A stretch of DNA of 64,000 bases from Tyto alba (lineage: Eukaryota; Chordata; Aves; Strigiformes; Tytonidae): the NCBI RefSeq assembly GCF_018691265.1, contig NW_024881322.1, positions 8,979,989 to 9,043,988 of the forward strand, given 5' to 3'. The notes beneath the pieces were generated by a model. That model searched no databases. It was not told the origin of the DNA and was given only the letters and a program-made list of their open reading frames with translations. Both the position numbers and the translations under genes were made by a program. Positions 1-12,776 of the stretch are shown one piece after another; position 1 is the stretch's first letter; every line of letters starts with the position of its first letter.

Positions 1-3000
1 AAGAACTGAATAAAATTTATTTATCATTACCTATATTACAAAAATCTTTTTTCCTAAGTAGGAGATACATAAAATTGTGGGGCTTTATGTTCTCAGGAAA
101 ACAAACAAGGTTTCTTTTTTCATTATTATGAAATTCTGTTATGTCTAAATTTTGGTAACAGCTTAATTAAAACCATGAATCTACACTAGCCTTTACAACA
201 GCCACCTTGGATACACTGTACATAAGAACTAGACAACATTTTTTCCTGTGGTCATATTAAAACTTTCCCAAAAATAGACTGCTCAGTTTAAGACTCATAG
301 CGATATAAATTTTGGTTTTTAACTCTTTCATCTGATACATATTCACTGGCCACTTACTTCTGAACAAATAATGCTGTTCATAGACTTAGTATCTGGAAAT
401 CAGATAATATTTCTGAGCAGTACTTAGATTTGAAAATTTAACACAACTCAATCCCACTAAAATTTACATATTATTCACCAGGGTCACCACATGAATTATC
501 CCATCTATATTAACCATATGCATGAGAAAATGTAGGACTCCAGCCTTAAATGAAGTCATTACCCATTTATTTTCAAATAAATAGTCTTTTTGATTCATTC
601 ATTATTGTATTATGTACCATTTACATGTTGTCCATATCCTTTTCCCTCTGAATATAATTATGATGCTCTTCCTCATATGAGGATCTTTCAGTTTAAAAAG
701 CCTCACATCACTTTTTTCTCCATTCTTTCCAAGTGCTTAAATATAGAAATATACAATTTATCTGATTTTCTATCCTGCTTTCTTACTGTGCAGGAGATGG
801 CATTTTACTACCTTTTTATATTCTCCAAAAGTTTTGTTGTAAAGAAACAGAAAAAGCTGAGTTTTTCCATTACTCTAGATAACACTTGCACATCCCTCCT
901 TTGTCTCTTGGGAGAGCAATTTAGGAAATTTCATCTGACTCCAGTAGGTTTCTTATTCCATGTCTGCAACTTGCTTTACACCTCTTGACTGTTTAGTTGC
1001 CTAATTGTGAGAGAGCTGTTATGAAAAACCCCAGGCCTGTGAGGAAAGGCAGCAAAAGTCGGTGTCAAGGTCCGAATGCCCAGAGGGAGAGTCTGAACAC
1101 AAGAAGAAGAGGGCACCCAGCTGGTGTGTCCATGCCAGCCCACGAGGAGATGTGGTTTTCATCAGCTTTAACACTTCAAGATGCACCCGTGAGATCTTTC
1201 TGACATTCCCGCAGCAATCAGAAATATTTGTATGCATGACTGTTAGGACATAAAATCCTGTATGATGATAAAGTCCTGTATGATTATAGATTCCCAGGAA
1301 GCGTGAAAAATCAGATACTCATTCCTCAGAGAAGTCACATCAAACAGCATAGGACTAGGATACTTTTCAAACTAATACATTAATTCAACAGAATAGAAAA
1401 TGTGTGCTTTCTGTGACAAGTTCAAATAAAATCTGAATGGGAAATCTATTTAACTTTCTCTTGGATATTTTTTGATATAATTTAAAGTTCAATTCTCTTA
1501 ATTCAAATTTCCATCTGTTGCTAAAAGTATAAAGCAGTAGTTTGTCTTTCGTCTTGGTTTTTGACTTTGAAATTTCTGTCTCCTTTCTTATTTTTACTTT
1601 TAAATCATTTATGCAAGACAGCAAAATTTAACATCCAAATCACTGGGTAGGTATACTCTAATAACGGAGTGCAATATTCCACATTGTGACCATGGAAGTA
1701 TAGCAAAGTAAAAGCCTACCTAGAAGCATATTGCATACCCCTGCACGCTGCTGACCAAGGGCTGAGGTACAGACATTATCAGTCAAGAAAAAAGAAAAGG
1801 TAGCCACTGCCTGGTTGTTTGTAGGTTTGAGGTGGATTTTTTTTCTTTTTAAATACCTTTCATGGAAAAATAATTAGACCTTTTAATATAATACAGGATG
1901 ATTTGTCTTCCACAGAACAACAAAAAAAAATTCTTACACACCTCTAGGATTTGCAAGGCATGAATGAATGAAGGTACATACTCTACCAGTTACTTAGACA
2001 TTTAAATATGAATTGTTTTAATGGGAATCAGGCAAATCATAAGCGTCATTACAGAAGTGAACTTACACAATATCTTTTTAGAATACTGGCTATTTCAAGC
2101 ATCAGACCCCTACTGATAGCAGTCTCTAAGGATACATAAGCAGGAGAGGTAAAAGTGAGTCTAGTACTTATTTTAGTTCAAGCTCTGACATTTGAATCCC
2201 AGAAAGCTTTACGTCTATTCAGATTTTATATTTTCCTGACACTACAAGATGCAGGAAATCGGGAAAATCCTCTCTCTAACCACAGGCCCCTATGCAAAAC
2301 ACAAGAACAAATGATTCAACTGAAAAAGAACACTTTCAAAGTGACTTTGGCAAAGAATTTCTCAAGATACGAGTGCTTTGGGGTAACTCCAACCTGAGAT
2401 AACTAAGAATAGCCTCTTGGCACTCTCTTTACAAGGAATACACTTGCTGGCAAGACGCCTCAAGTTCTGCGTCCCTTCAGAAAGCCCTACCTTGCTGCTT
2501 GTGCAGATTTGTTTCAGACAAGAACCCAGAAGGCATCACACTACCTGTCACTTCACCTTACCCCTCACAAGGACTGCATGTGCTCTTCAGAAATACTTGA
2601 TGCGAACAGAACAACTACAAAAGAAAGAAATTGTGGAAAGCACAGCAACAAAGTATATATATGCTATGGGCACAAGTGCCTTCTTCCAGGGGAGGAATCA
2701 TTCCACAGATAAAAATAAACTAGTGAAGAAGCTATGTCTCTACCTTCCAACCCAGAGCCTGGTGCTTACAGGAGCAGAGAGTTTATTCATCAACCTTGGG
2801 AAACATGACTGATTTGGGGAATAAATGCAATTTTTAGTGTAAGGTAAAATATGCTTCAATTTCTTTAGCAAACTGTAATTTATTTTACACAGCGTTCAAT
2901 TTAGATAAGCATTATAGCTGAATGGTTCATTAGATAATCTTTTGTCATGTTTGATGGCATCTTATCCAGAGTACACATAAAATATGGGGGTAGAGGGTTA

Positions 3001-6000
3001 GGCATACAAAGACAGGCATGTATTTACAAATAGACATCACTGATTCCTCAGACTGAGTTGGTTACAGTGGTACATAATTAGAAGCTAAACTGTTAATTTA
3101 GACTCAAGCGAGGCAAATTAAAATGGGCTAAAATTCAGCAGCTTTAATAAATTCAGTAAAAGTGAACAGAGTCTGAAGCGTCACATAGAAAGAACTGGAT
3201 GATCTTCAGAACCCGAACAGCAGAAATGTGGTGAAATGTACCACACTGTGTGCTAATAATCAATTACATCAATTAGGAGAAATTCTGTTATAAATTGGGA
3301 GCTCGTCAGCTGAAAATATCTGAAGAGAAGAAAGCCTTGAGTGTGTTCATCAGCCAGATGATGCCTAGTTACCAACAACAACGCAGCCCCTGGGGTCAGG
3401 GGACTAATATGATCCCAGCATGTATCTGGTGAAACATTTTTCAGAAGAGCTAAGGCTGCGTTAGTGTCATTGTTGCCCTTGTTGAGATTACTCTGTGCAA
3501 AACAAGAGAAAGAAAGAACACAGAAAAGAACAACCTGAGATTTCAGTTTGTTGGAGCTGGTAAAACAGAAAGCTGAAAAGGGGTATTTCTGATATCCATT
3601 AATACAAGGATGTCAATGGGAAAAGGAGGGAGACAACTACTTAAAACAAAACACATGATAAATCTGCCACAAACCCTGTCCCTGGAATAATCTCACTGTT
3701 GTCCTGGGTTGAGTACAACTATGAATAAATATTTGAATAAATTTAGCAGACAATGATCAGCCTGCCCAGACCTTATTGCATGGGTCAGGAACAAGCTTTT
3801 TGGTGTAAGAGAGCCCTCCTAGTCTGTGCCAAGTCTGTTTATTGAGATCTAAATGCAAGACAAAGCAAGACTTTCTGTGCAAGATTTTCAAGGGGACCAG
3901 GAGCTGGATCCTCTCATTTTGAGTAGTGACAATGGCCGTGCCTTTGCAATCGTGCAGTGAGGAGACCTTATATGAAGAGTGTCAGTGGGGGACATTTATT
4001 TTGAGAGATAATGTCTTCTTAAGTCAAGCTGGTAGAGCTGGAAAAGTAAACAATCTTTCAGGCACGAGCATGCTCTCCCCATCCCTGCCCTACCAACTCA
4101 TTTCACAGGTTTCAGAAAAGTGCAAGGCAGCAGCTGGCCTTTTTGCTTGTATCCAGGCTTTTAGGTTGAGACCAATACTGGTGATAGAAGAGTTGCACAA
4201 GCATTACTCTGAAGTATAAACCTCTCTCCTCTTTGCCCATGGCTCTCACTGTTTGGTCTCACACAACAACTTCGTGTTGGAGCAGCAGCCTACAGCCACA
4301 CTGGCAGCTCGTGGACAACACGGGTCCACTCACTGGTAGCTGGATTGCCACTCTACTGCCTTCACATGTGCTCATGGTTTTACAAAAAAGTGACTAAGAG
4401 CCTTTAATCAGGTGTACAATTATGCGTGACATGACTGGAAAACTGCACCTCTGGGACAGTACAGATTAATGCCAAAGGGAAATATTAATTTACAGCTACA
4501 AGAATCAAGTGTCCTTGACATAAAGGATTCAGGTCCCTTAAATGCATCACACAGAAAATTAAAGAGAAGTCAGACTCCCCTGATCATGCTAACAGCTAAA
4601 AGGTACTTTATGAAGCCACTGTAGAGTGAGAAAAGACTTTAAAGTGATCAAGCAGGAAAATATCAGTAAGTCTCATTTGGAGCCCATGGCTTAATCTCCT
4701 CATTTGAGAGAGAAGGATTACTTCAAGATAGTTTTTTAAAACCTAGACAGGGGAATTACTGATTTGTGTAGACGCAACCTAAGTGGAAGAAGCATGCCCA
4801 GTTTTGATATGGTGCCAAAATAACAATTTAAAGGTGACTCAACACAGCAGTGTTTATAAAATACCATAGGTGTAGGATAATTCACAAAGGAAAGTCAAAA
4901 GCCATCACTCTTCCAGGAATATTTGGCAATTCCTTGAACATCCCCCAGAGAATGGGCTGTTAATATGATTATTTTCCTGGGACAGGGTGTAGTGTCATCT
5001 GGAAATAGTTATTGTCAAACTCTTGCAGCAAATTATTATTTTTGAGAAAACTTTGAAGTTTGTGTGCAGAGAACATCTTCTGGATCAAACAGAAGAGAGA
5101 GGCACCTCCACACAGCCATGGCCATATGGTTAGGGAACGTGCTTAAGCAAGGCCTTGATGTAACTTCCCAGATCTGAAAATCTCAGGGCTAAACAACGAG
5201 GTACTAAGAATATTCACTCATTCAGATGAGAACAGCTCCAAGAGGAGAGGTAAGAAGATAATTCCTGATGACTTCTCCTACATGGTGCCCAGCATCCACC
5301 CTGCAGTGGTGAAGCCCACGGATTCATCTCACAACTCCCCATTCAAGGGGGAAGAGGAGCATCCTGTAGCTGCCTTTGCTTTCACACCCCTCTGCAGTTG
5401 CTCCCCTCTTTCTCAGTCTATCTTCCCTCCCACACCAAGTTTTGTGTGGTTTGGGACATTTTATAGAGTCTGGAAAAATATCTGCATTCTTAAGGAAAAA
5501 AAAAAAAAAAACAACACAAAATTTAATGCAAATAGGTTTAACCCAAGTCAAGAGGGGCTACATGGCTGTGCCTCAGTTTTCTTAAAGAGCATTGCTTGGT
5601 AGGCAGGAATCATTGCAACATATCATGTTGCATGACTACAGTAAATGCTCCTTTCGAATCCCAAAGACGTGGGCGAGATACCTAATTAACAACGTATGGA
5701 GGCATGCTGTTGATATGGCTCACACAGGGACTCAGTAAGCTATCAGAAGGGGCCTATTGGGAACCCAGCATTACATGTTTGAACTTGTTTAATATTCTGA
5801 GCCAGATTCTCCGTTCATGTATCTCAGCAGGTCTTTATCACCTTCCGTAGCAGATACGGTGTTTTTTATTATATCAGGCCTACATCCATGTATCAAAGAA
5901 TACATGTGTGAGCCATTCTGAACCATGATCAGTCATCAGAAAACAGGCATAATTGTCATTTTATAATTATGAGAATAATTGCCAAAGATTAGTAGTCTAC

Positions 6001-7734
6001 CCAGCTGGAGACTTTGCAAAAAGCATGAAGTCAATTAAGCTGCTATATTCTGAAAGTATCTAATCAATTTAATTTCTTTTCTTAGATAAAGCAGCATGAA
6101 CTTCAGTTTGCATTTTCGGAGGAGGCCTGTTGGGTGATGAATAAATGTTTCTGGTAAATCAGCTCAGCCCTATCACAAGTCAGGAAGATTCTTTTTGCTG
6201 GTTTCAGTAGGAGGTGATCAGGCTCTGTTCAAGGAGAACACAAGACCTGTTTAAATGTGTTTACATTTACTATTTCGGGCAGGACTGAACTGACTTAACT
6301 GCCACCTCAAATCAAACTGACATTTAAAAAACAGGTTGCAGACACTTTTTCAGGCTGGCCAAGCAAAATGCTACGAGAAAAGAGTGCACACTGACATAGG
6401 ATTATCTAAGAAAATCCTAAGAAATAGGATGGGAGGAATCACTGAAATGGTGACAGAAGTCGGAGGGGAGAAAATGCTAGAAGCACAGGTCATTCTTATT
6501 TCTTGAAAGACTGCCCTGATACCCAGGTGAAGTTTAGGGGATTCAAATTACACTACAGACAGGAAAATCATAAAATCCTAACAGTCTTGAAACAGCATGT
6601 ATTTGGTGACATTATGGGGCACAAATCTCTCCAAGAACATTGCATGAACCTCACATATATTCTTGATATTTTTATGGGTTCAGCAGTAGCATAATATAAT
6701 TCCCAGATCACTGAGTTTTCTTAGAGTCACACTTATAGGAACTAAAGGCAATCTAAGGGATAACATAAGCCTCTCCCTACTCAAGATCAGAACTCTGTTG
6801 AATTTCACTCCTTCCCACCCCAAACTGCAGTTAAGCAGCACAAAATCCATCGAACCTGTTTCAAAGGCCCCAACAGACAAAAAGTCCTAAAGTCAGTAAA
6901 ATTTGCTATCCTACCCTCAGACTGTGACCAAGTCATCGACTATCAAAATCAGCTCTGGAGTATTACACGGGTGCTGGAATCTTCATGAGGAGTTCTATCA
7001 GAGACCATTCTACTCCATATTCAGAGCCGGTTTGGATACCTCTGCAGGCTGCTACACCCGGCTGCATCCTTAGACACTGCCTCTGCATATGTGCCACCCT
7101 TACGTCTAGGCCACAGTCACACCAAGTCTGACATCTGTTTTTTTTAACAAAGACTTTTATCCAAAAGACTCAGCGTGCCTGGTTGCTTTGCTGTTTGTCC
7201 AAGAAACACAAGCAAAAGGTGAGATTCAGAGCAAAGGTGTTTCCCCTGCCAAGACTTTCTTTTTTTAAGATTCATGATATAGCAATCTGATTTTAATATT
7301 TCCATAGTGTATGAAAACCACCCACCACTCCATCTCTGCTTCACAAAGCTAATATGACTCAGATAATTAACTCAAGGACAATTGATTATCAAGCTACAGG
7401 ATGTTCACCAGTGGAGTCATTAAACTCTTTAAACATATAACCATTGCTCTATTGACCGATAGTCTTTATGTGACTAGCTGAATTCAGTTCATGATCTTTT
7501 CAATCAGTCACCAGCACAAAACCCACGACTGCAGTTTCCCAGTCCTCCTCTTCTGAATTGCTACATTAGCCTCCTCTGAAGTTTGAATCACAAGGATTTG
7601 TGAAGCTTCTGTTGCTATCTATTAAAGTGATTTATGGTTCATACTATTTCAGGTGGCATACCTGCTAGCAGAGACAGAAGTGGCACTTTCACTCTAAAGA
7701 TGCTTTTAAGTACTTTAAAGCATTTCTGAAAAAA
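1..7734. other. Intergenic, no gene recognised
   Basis: AT-rich sequence without a recognisable exon, repeat body or RNA gene. The open frames present are short, overlap each other on both strands, and show no family motifs. Confidence 0.6.
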
Positions 7735-7750
7735 GGGGGGGAGGGAAGGG
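7735..7750 (+). other. G-rich quadruplex-like tract
   Basis: Seven guanines, then GGG and GGG with one- and two-base spacers, enough for four GGG runs. Isolated in intergenic DNA. Confidence 0.4.
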
Positions 7751-10289
7751 AAGCAACAAACTTTTCAAGTAGAGAGTGACTCCCAAGAAAGTTTTTTTAT
7801 TGCAACCCACATCTGCCATGAGAACAGCAACATGACATTTTGTCATATCAAACCCCCACACTTAGGGCTTTCTCCTGACACCCCATTGCAGCACCATAAA
7901 TCCCTTACAACACATCAGAAATCCTCCCATCACCACGTTGCAGTGCGTTGGAAACCCAGAGCACACAGGATCCTACTTATGGCAGGGATCCCCTTTCCAT
8001 CTAATCCTCCAGCTCCACTTGCTATGCAGACAAGGCACAGGAGGAGATGTGGGGCAGGCAGGACTGGCAGCAGATGCCCTCTGCCAGGGCAGTGCAGGCA
8101 AAGAAGACTTTGACTAATCACCTTCCACTGAAGGTCGCATCACCAGGGCTCTTACAATCACTTTGCTCCCAAGCGTTATGCAGCCTGAAGCCTGTAGGCA
8201 GACCAAAAAGTGCATAGAGAAATATCATATTGATCTGATTCAGCGTGCTTATCGCTGATTTGGAAATCTAAAGGAAATCACTTCTGCTAAACTGTGCAGA
8301 TGGCAAACAGATAAACACAGGTTGAGTGTTCACAAAAGCAGAACAAGGACATTCAGTAAATTAGTCCTATACAAAAGGTGTATTAGTGCAGTCAAATACC
8401 AAGCTATGCATCAAGGGGAAGAAAAATATCCTCTCTATCTAGAGAAAGTGGTGTTGTGGCTGGAAAGCCTGAGACTGGAAAGGAACTAGAGAGAATAATA
8501 ATGAACAAACAACATATCATGAACTCCGAGTGTGATCAGGGGATCAAAGGAAATCAGGGAAAAGAAACAAGGGGTTATTCGATACCCTTCCACACACACT
8601 GGGAAGGACAGATGTAGAAACCACATATTTTCAAAAGCTTTTACAAAACTTGACTAGGCTGCCAGAAAAGAACCATAACTGAATCTGAGGATGGAAGGAA
8701 ATCTCCTACACTAAGAAACATCAAGTTCAATCTCTTTTGTTTAGAACAAGATTACCAGTAACAGCACCTAACAACTTTCACATGAAGAAAAAGCACAGTG
8801 CCAGAAAATTAAGTTTAGTGGAGCAAGGCATTACACATCAGTGGTATAAAGCTGAAGCCTACAAATCAAGTCAGACATTAGGATCACATTTTAACAGTGA
8901 AAATTTTTAACTAGGAGAGGGAATTACCATGAGAAATACTGGATTATTCATCTTTCGTGTCTTCTAATCAAAGTTGAAGAGTTTCTATTTTATAAACACA
9001 ACTCAACTGTCCTTCCTCAGTTTAAAATCTTTGAAAAGCAAAGTTATATTCTGCATGGCTTTGCATCATCTCTTCTAGCAACAGTTAGTTGTACTGGGTA
9101 GTGTAAGAACCAAAGGTTAAATGGTTGGCCGAGTTCCAACATGATTTTTGCATCCTTGGTTTTGGATATAAACAAACTCAAAACATTGATTGCTTCTATC
9201 AAATCAAAAGGAGTAAAATACCCAGTTATATTCTAGGACATGTTGAAGCAGCACAGGGAAACCAACGGATGGGACGTTCAGTCTGGGTAAAGCAGACTCC
9301 TAACCTCATCCCATCAGGACACAGAGGGAACAGAGGATGTTAAAAGAAGGGGTGAGCAAGACCATAGCTGGGTAGCAGGAAGAAACTTGCAGGACTGTGA
9401 AGGAGATCTGTGGATTTTCTGCTGAGATCAGTGGAAATTCTGCTGTTGAGTTCAAACGAACACACAAGCATGCTTAGTTTATCTGGAAAAAAGTCAGAAT
9501 CTGGACAACGTTGTGATGTCATTTCTGCACATCTGGGACAGTTGCCTTATGAGTACAGGAATGAGATATAAAAAGCAGAGATATAGAATAGACTGGACAC
9601 TCCCATCTGTTTTGTCCCATAACCAAAGAAGAGAAAGGATTAGATTCAATTAGAAAGGTAATCACATTTGTAAGCAATCACTGTAAATGCAATATTATAA
9701 ATAGTATACCAGTATTTGGCATTCATTACTCCATGCAACGCTTAATCGGTTTAAATCTTTGTAAACTCTTCAATGCTTGACCAAAATGAGCAGTACCTGC
9801 AGTTACTGTAGCTCCGGGTGAGTTTCAGATTAGAAATATCAAGATTGTTATATTTGCAGGTTAAAAAAAAAAAAAAAACAAAAAAAAAAAAACCACAGGT
9901 GGGATCAGAAAGAAATTCCATTCTCTGCAACATAGAGGAGAGAATTAATGCCTTTTCATATACTGGTTTTGGGTCTGTCTACTTTTTCCTCTGCTGATAA
10001 ACCCAGCCAAGATCACTCTACTGGTAAAACAGGACACTGGGGGACATGTTTTCTAACCTGTTTGAGGATGTCAGTTCCTCCTTTTCCTCTTCTAACAACT
10101 GTTCTGGCTTGACGTAAATCTTTGCATGTGGTACTTTGTGTGTAGCAGGTAGGAAAAGAGTAATTTTTCATTTTCACAGTGCAGCACAATGATATTACCA
10201 ATTCCAAATTTAATCTGTAATATGGACTGCTTATAGCTCTACAGCTGAGCCACTGTGATTACTTGGATCTGCTTTGTAATTTTGAGAAG

Positions 10290-10294
<5 letters not shown>

Positions 10295-10320
<26 letters not shown>
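10295..10320. repeat. A26 homopolymer
   Basis: Twenty-six adenines in intergenic DNA, followed by GGCAGCAGGGGGG. No attached retroelement body was recognised. Confidence 0.95.
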
Positions 10321-10321
<1 letters not shown>

Positions 10322-12721
10322 GCAGCAGGGGGGAAATAAGGACTAAAGTGTCTTGTTGGTGCTTGGCAAACACCTGAGTCTTTTTCTCCTGAATGGAGGA
10401 TTAGTGGGCATTAATCCTTCCTGAAGATAGTCTATTCAGCAGATTCCCATGGCAAATGTGGTCCTCCGTGACTATTGAGATGTTCTGCTTCAGAAAAACT
10501 TGACAACTGCCCTTGTCTAAGTGCCAGGACGCCCGTAGCCAAGCAGCGATGGGCCAGGCTGCCCCTTGGAGAACCTCAGCACACAGGGCAGCAAGGAAAA
10601 ACCTGTTCCCTCCATGACTCCACCAGCAACACTGGGGCTTCAAAGCATGTGAGCCATCCTCAAGAGACAGCCCCTCTTTGAAAGTACAAATACATGCATC
10701 AGCATCTCATGCATGGGAGTGCAAGCACAGGACCTACAAGCACAAGGCAGACTGGTAAGGGTCTTCACAACAGTTAAGCTATGCTAATTTTTCATTCAAT
10801 TTTCATTCCAGTTTTTTAAGGACTGAACTTGGAATCCCACAAACTAATGGCAAAGTTATACTGTCAACAAAAATACAAGAATTAAGCCTGTTTTCATTTC
10901 TTCTAATTGGAACAGGAAGGTGAAGGTGATATTCTAAGCATTCAGGATTTTTTTTAGTAAATTCTGTGTGTTCAACTGCATACAGGTTTAGTTTAAATAT
11001 ATTTCTCCCTCCTCACCTTCAAGCACAGACAATGGTATTTTTTGTTCAATAAGACAGATGTGAAAATTATTCATTACCTGATGAAATACTGGCAGCCGAG
11101 GAAATGCATTCAGGAATGCTAGAGGAAATTTGTTTACATGCATTCTTTCATTGTCACTGTTAACTAGACTGAATGTCTTTGACTTTCCTTCTTTTTTTTT
11201 TTTTCCCTAAACAAGACATTTGGAGACATTTTGAAGGTTAATTTAGCATTTCTCAAATGTCACCCAAACTCTGAATGATAAAGTATATCTAACTTCTTCT
11301 GTTACACTCCATCACAACAAACTGTTAGCTATGTACTCACTTAATTCTTTGGGCCATAATCTCTAGAAACTGAAGGCCTCTGAAAGTACAAACTGAACTC
11401 CTGGTCATGCTAGAATAAATCTCACCTCCTTGGGTTTCTTCAGCTTCATTATTTCCACAGAAGATAGCAACAGGGCAGAGAATTCTACCTACACCTCCAT
11501 GCACTTACCAGGCAAAGATGCTGAGAAAGAAGGGGAGGTGCATCCTGTAATATAGCTTTTAAACCAACAGCTTGTTAGGACCTTTGGGTAGCAACTCTTC
11601 ATAAGGTTTGAAGCCAACAGATTTTCTCACAGCTACTGAAGCTGATCTGAATCTGAGGTGTCATGTCCACCAGGCTGGCAGAAAGATAACTATTTTTGTT
11701 AAGGTTGTTTCTAGCCATATAATTTCTGAGAATCACTAGTGTTAGCATGCAGGGAGGTGGTGGGGACATGCTGAGGAGGATGATGGGAGGCCAAATTGCA
11801 TCATCCCTGACAGATCTCATCTGTACCAGGATCACTTCAAAGTTGCACATATCCATGTGCAAAACTGTCTGCACCCTGACAAGCCTGATGAGACACTTCT
11901 ACGTGACACAAAACTGGAGGCACCAGGAGCAAACTCTTCACACTACCCAAATTCCTGACTCCCTCACCCATAGCAGGTATTGTGCCAAGGTCTCAACCCT
12001 GTAGACACACAAAACGAGCTGAGACATGGGTGCTCCAGGTAAGACCTGTCTCTGTCTAACCTGCAAGATATAGACAGAGTCTGGCCCAAGGGCCACTTCA
12101 AACGTTCCCAAAGTGATCCACCTCACTTGGCACAGTGTACATCTGTTACTGGAGCAGTGCACAAGACATCAGACTAGCTGATGTGTGTACTGCATTGACC
12201 AGAACTTCCCACCACAAATCCTGAAGAACAAATTCACTGCTGACAAACCCCCACTGAGGATGGAGAGGTTTGGTCCAGAGACCTGTGAAGCCTCTGTGCC
12301 CCACAACTCTGCTATTACCATGCTTGCCATTATACATCCTTCAGTAATCGAACAACGGAAGGTCATCACAATTACAAGAAAAAAAGTTGGCCTTACCGGG
12401 TTATACAGTGACCTTGAGCTGATTTCTTCCTCAGTCAGTACAGACTGGGGAGAAGAGTGGAGTCACCTTCCTGGCACACTGTCAGCATCCATCCAAAGGT
12501 GTACCCAAATGAGTTTGCCTGAAACAGATGAGGACAGCTGGTCAGACTCCAAGTTTAAGTTATTTACGCTTTTGCCAGAAAAACTCAATTCTGACAACTC
12601 TTCTCACAGCAAATTTCCAAACAATATTTCTATTGTTGCTGAACGTGACTTTGTTTTATTTGGAAATAACAACCACAATGAGCAAGCTCTGAAATACCAG
12701 AGTGAAACAATAGCAGGAGGC

Positions 12722-12736
12722 GGGAGGGAGGGAGGG
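12722..12736 (+). other. Minimal-loop G-quadruplex motif
   Basis: Four GGG runs separated by single adenines, the most stable canonical class of intramolecular quadruplex motif. It lies in intergenic DNA 33 bp from a CCAAT box. Confidence 0.6.
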
Positions 12737-12768
12737 AAGGCATTAAAAGTTACTAGAACTGCAATTTT

Positions 12769-12776
12769 CCAATCAG
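12769..12776 (+). promoter_or_regulatory. CCAATCAG box (possible NF-Y site)
   Basis: CCAATCAG fits the NF-Y core plus flank. With the nearby G-rich motif it could mark a regulatory element, but no TATA box, CpG island or downstream exon is recognisable, so chance is quite possible. Confidence 0.3.

Noticed and set aside
3700..3740. TGTCCTGGGTTGAG, resembling an avian LTR start
   Set aside because: The similarity covers only about 14 bases; nothing LTR-like follows and there is no CA end or target duplication.
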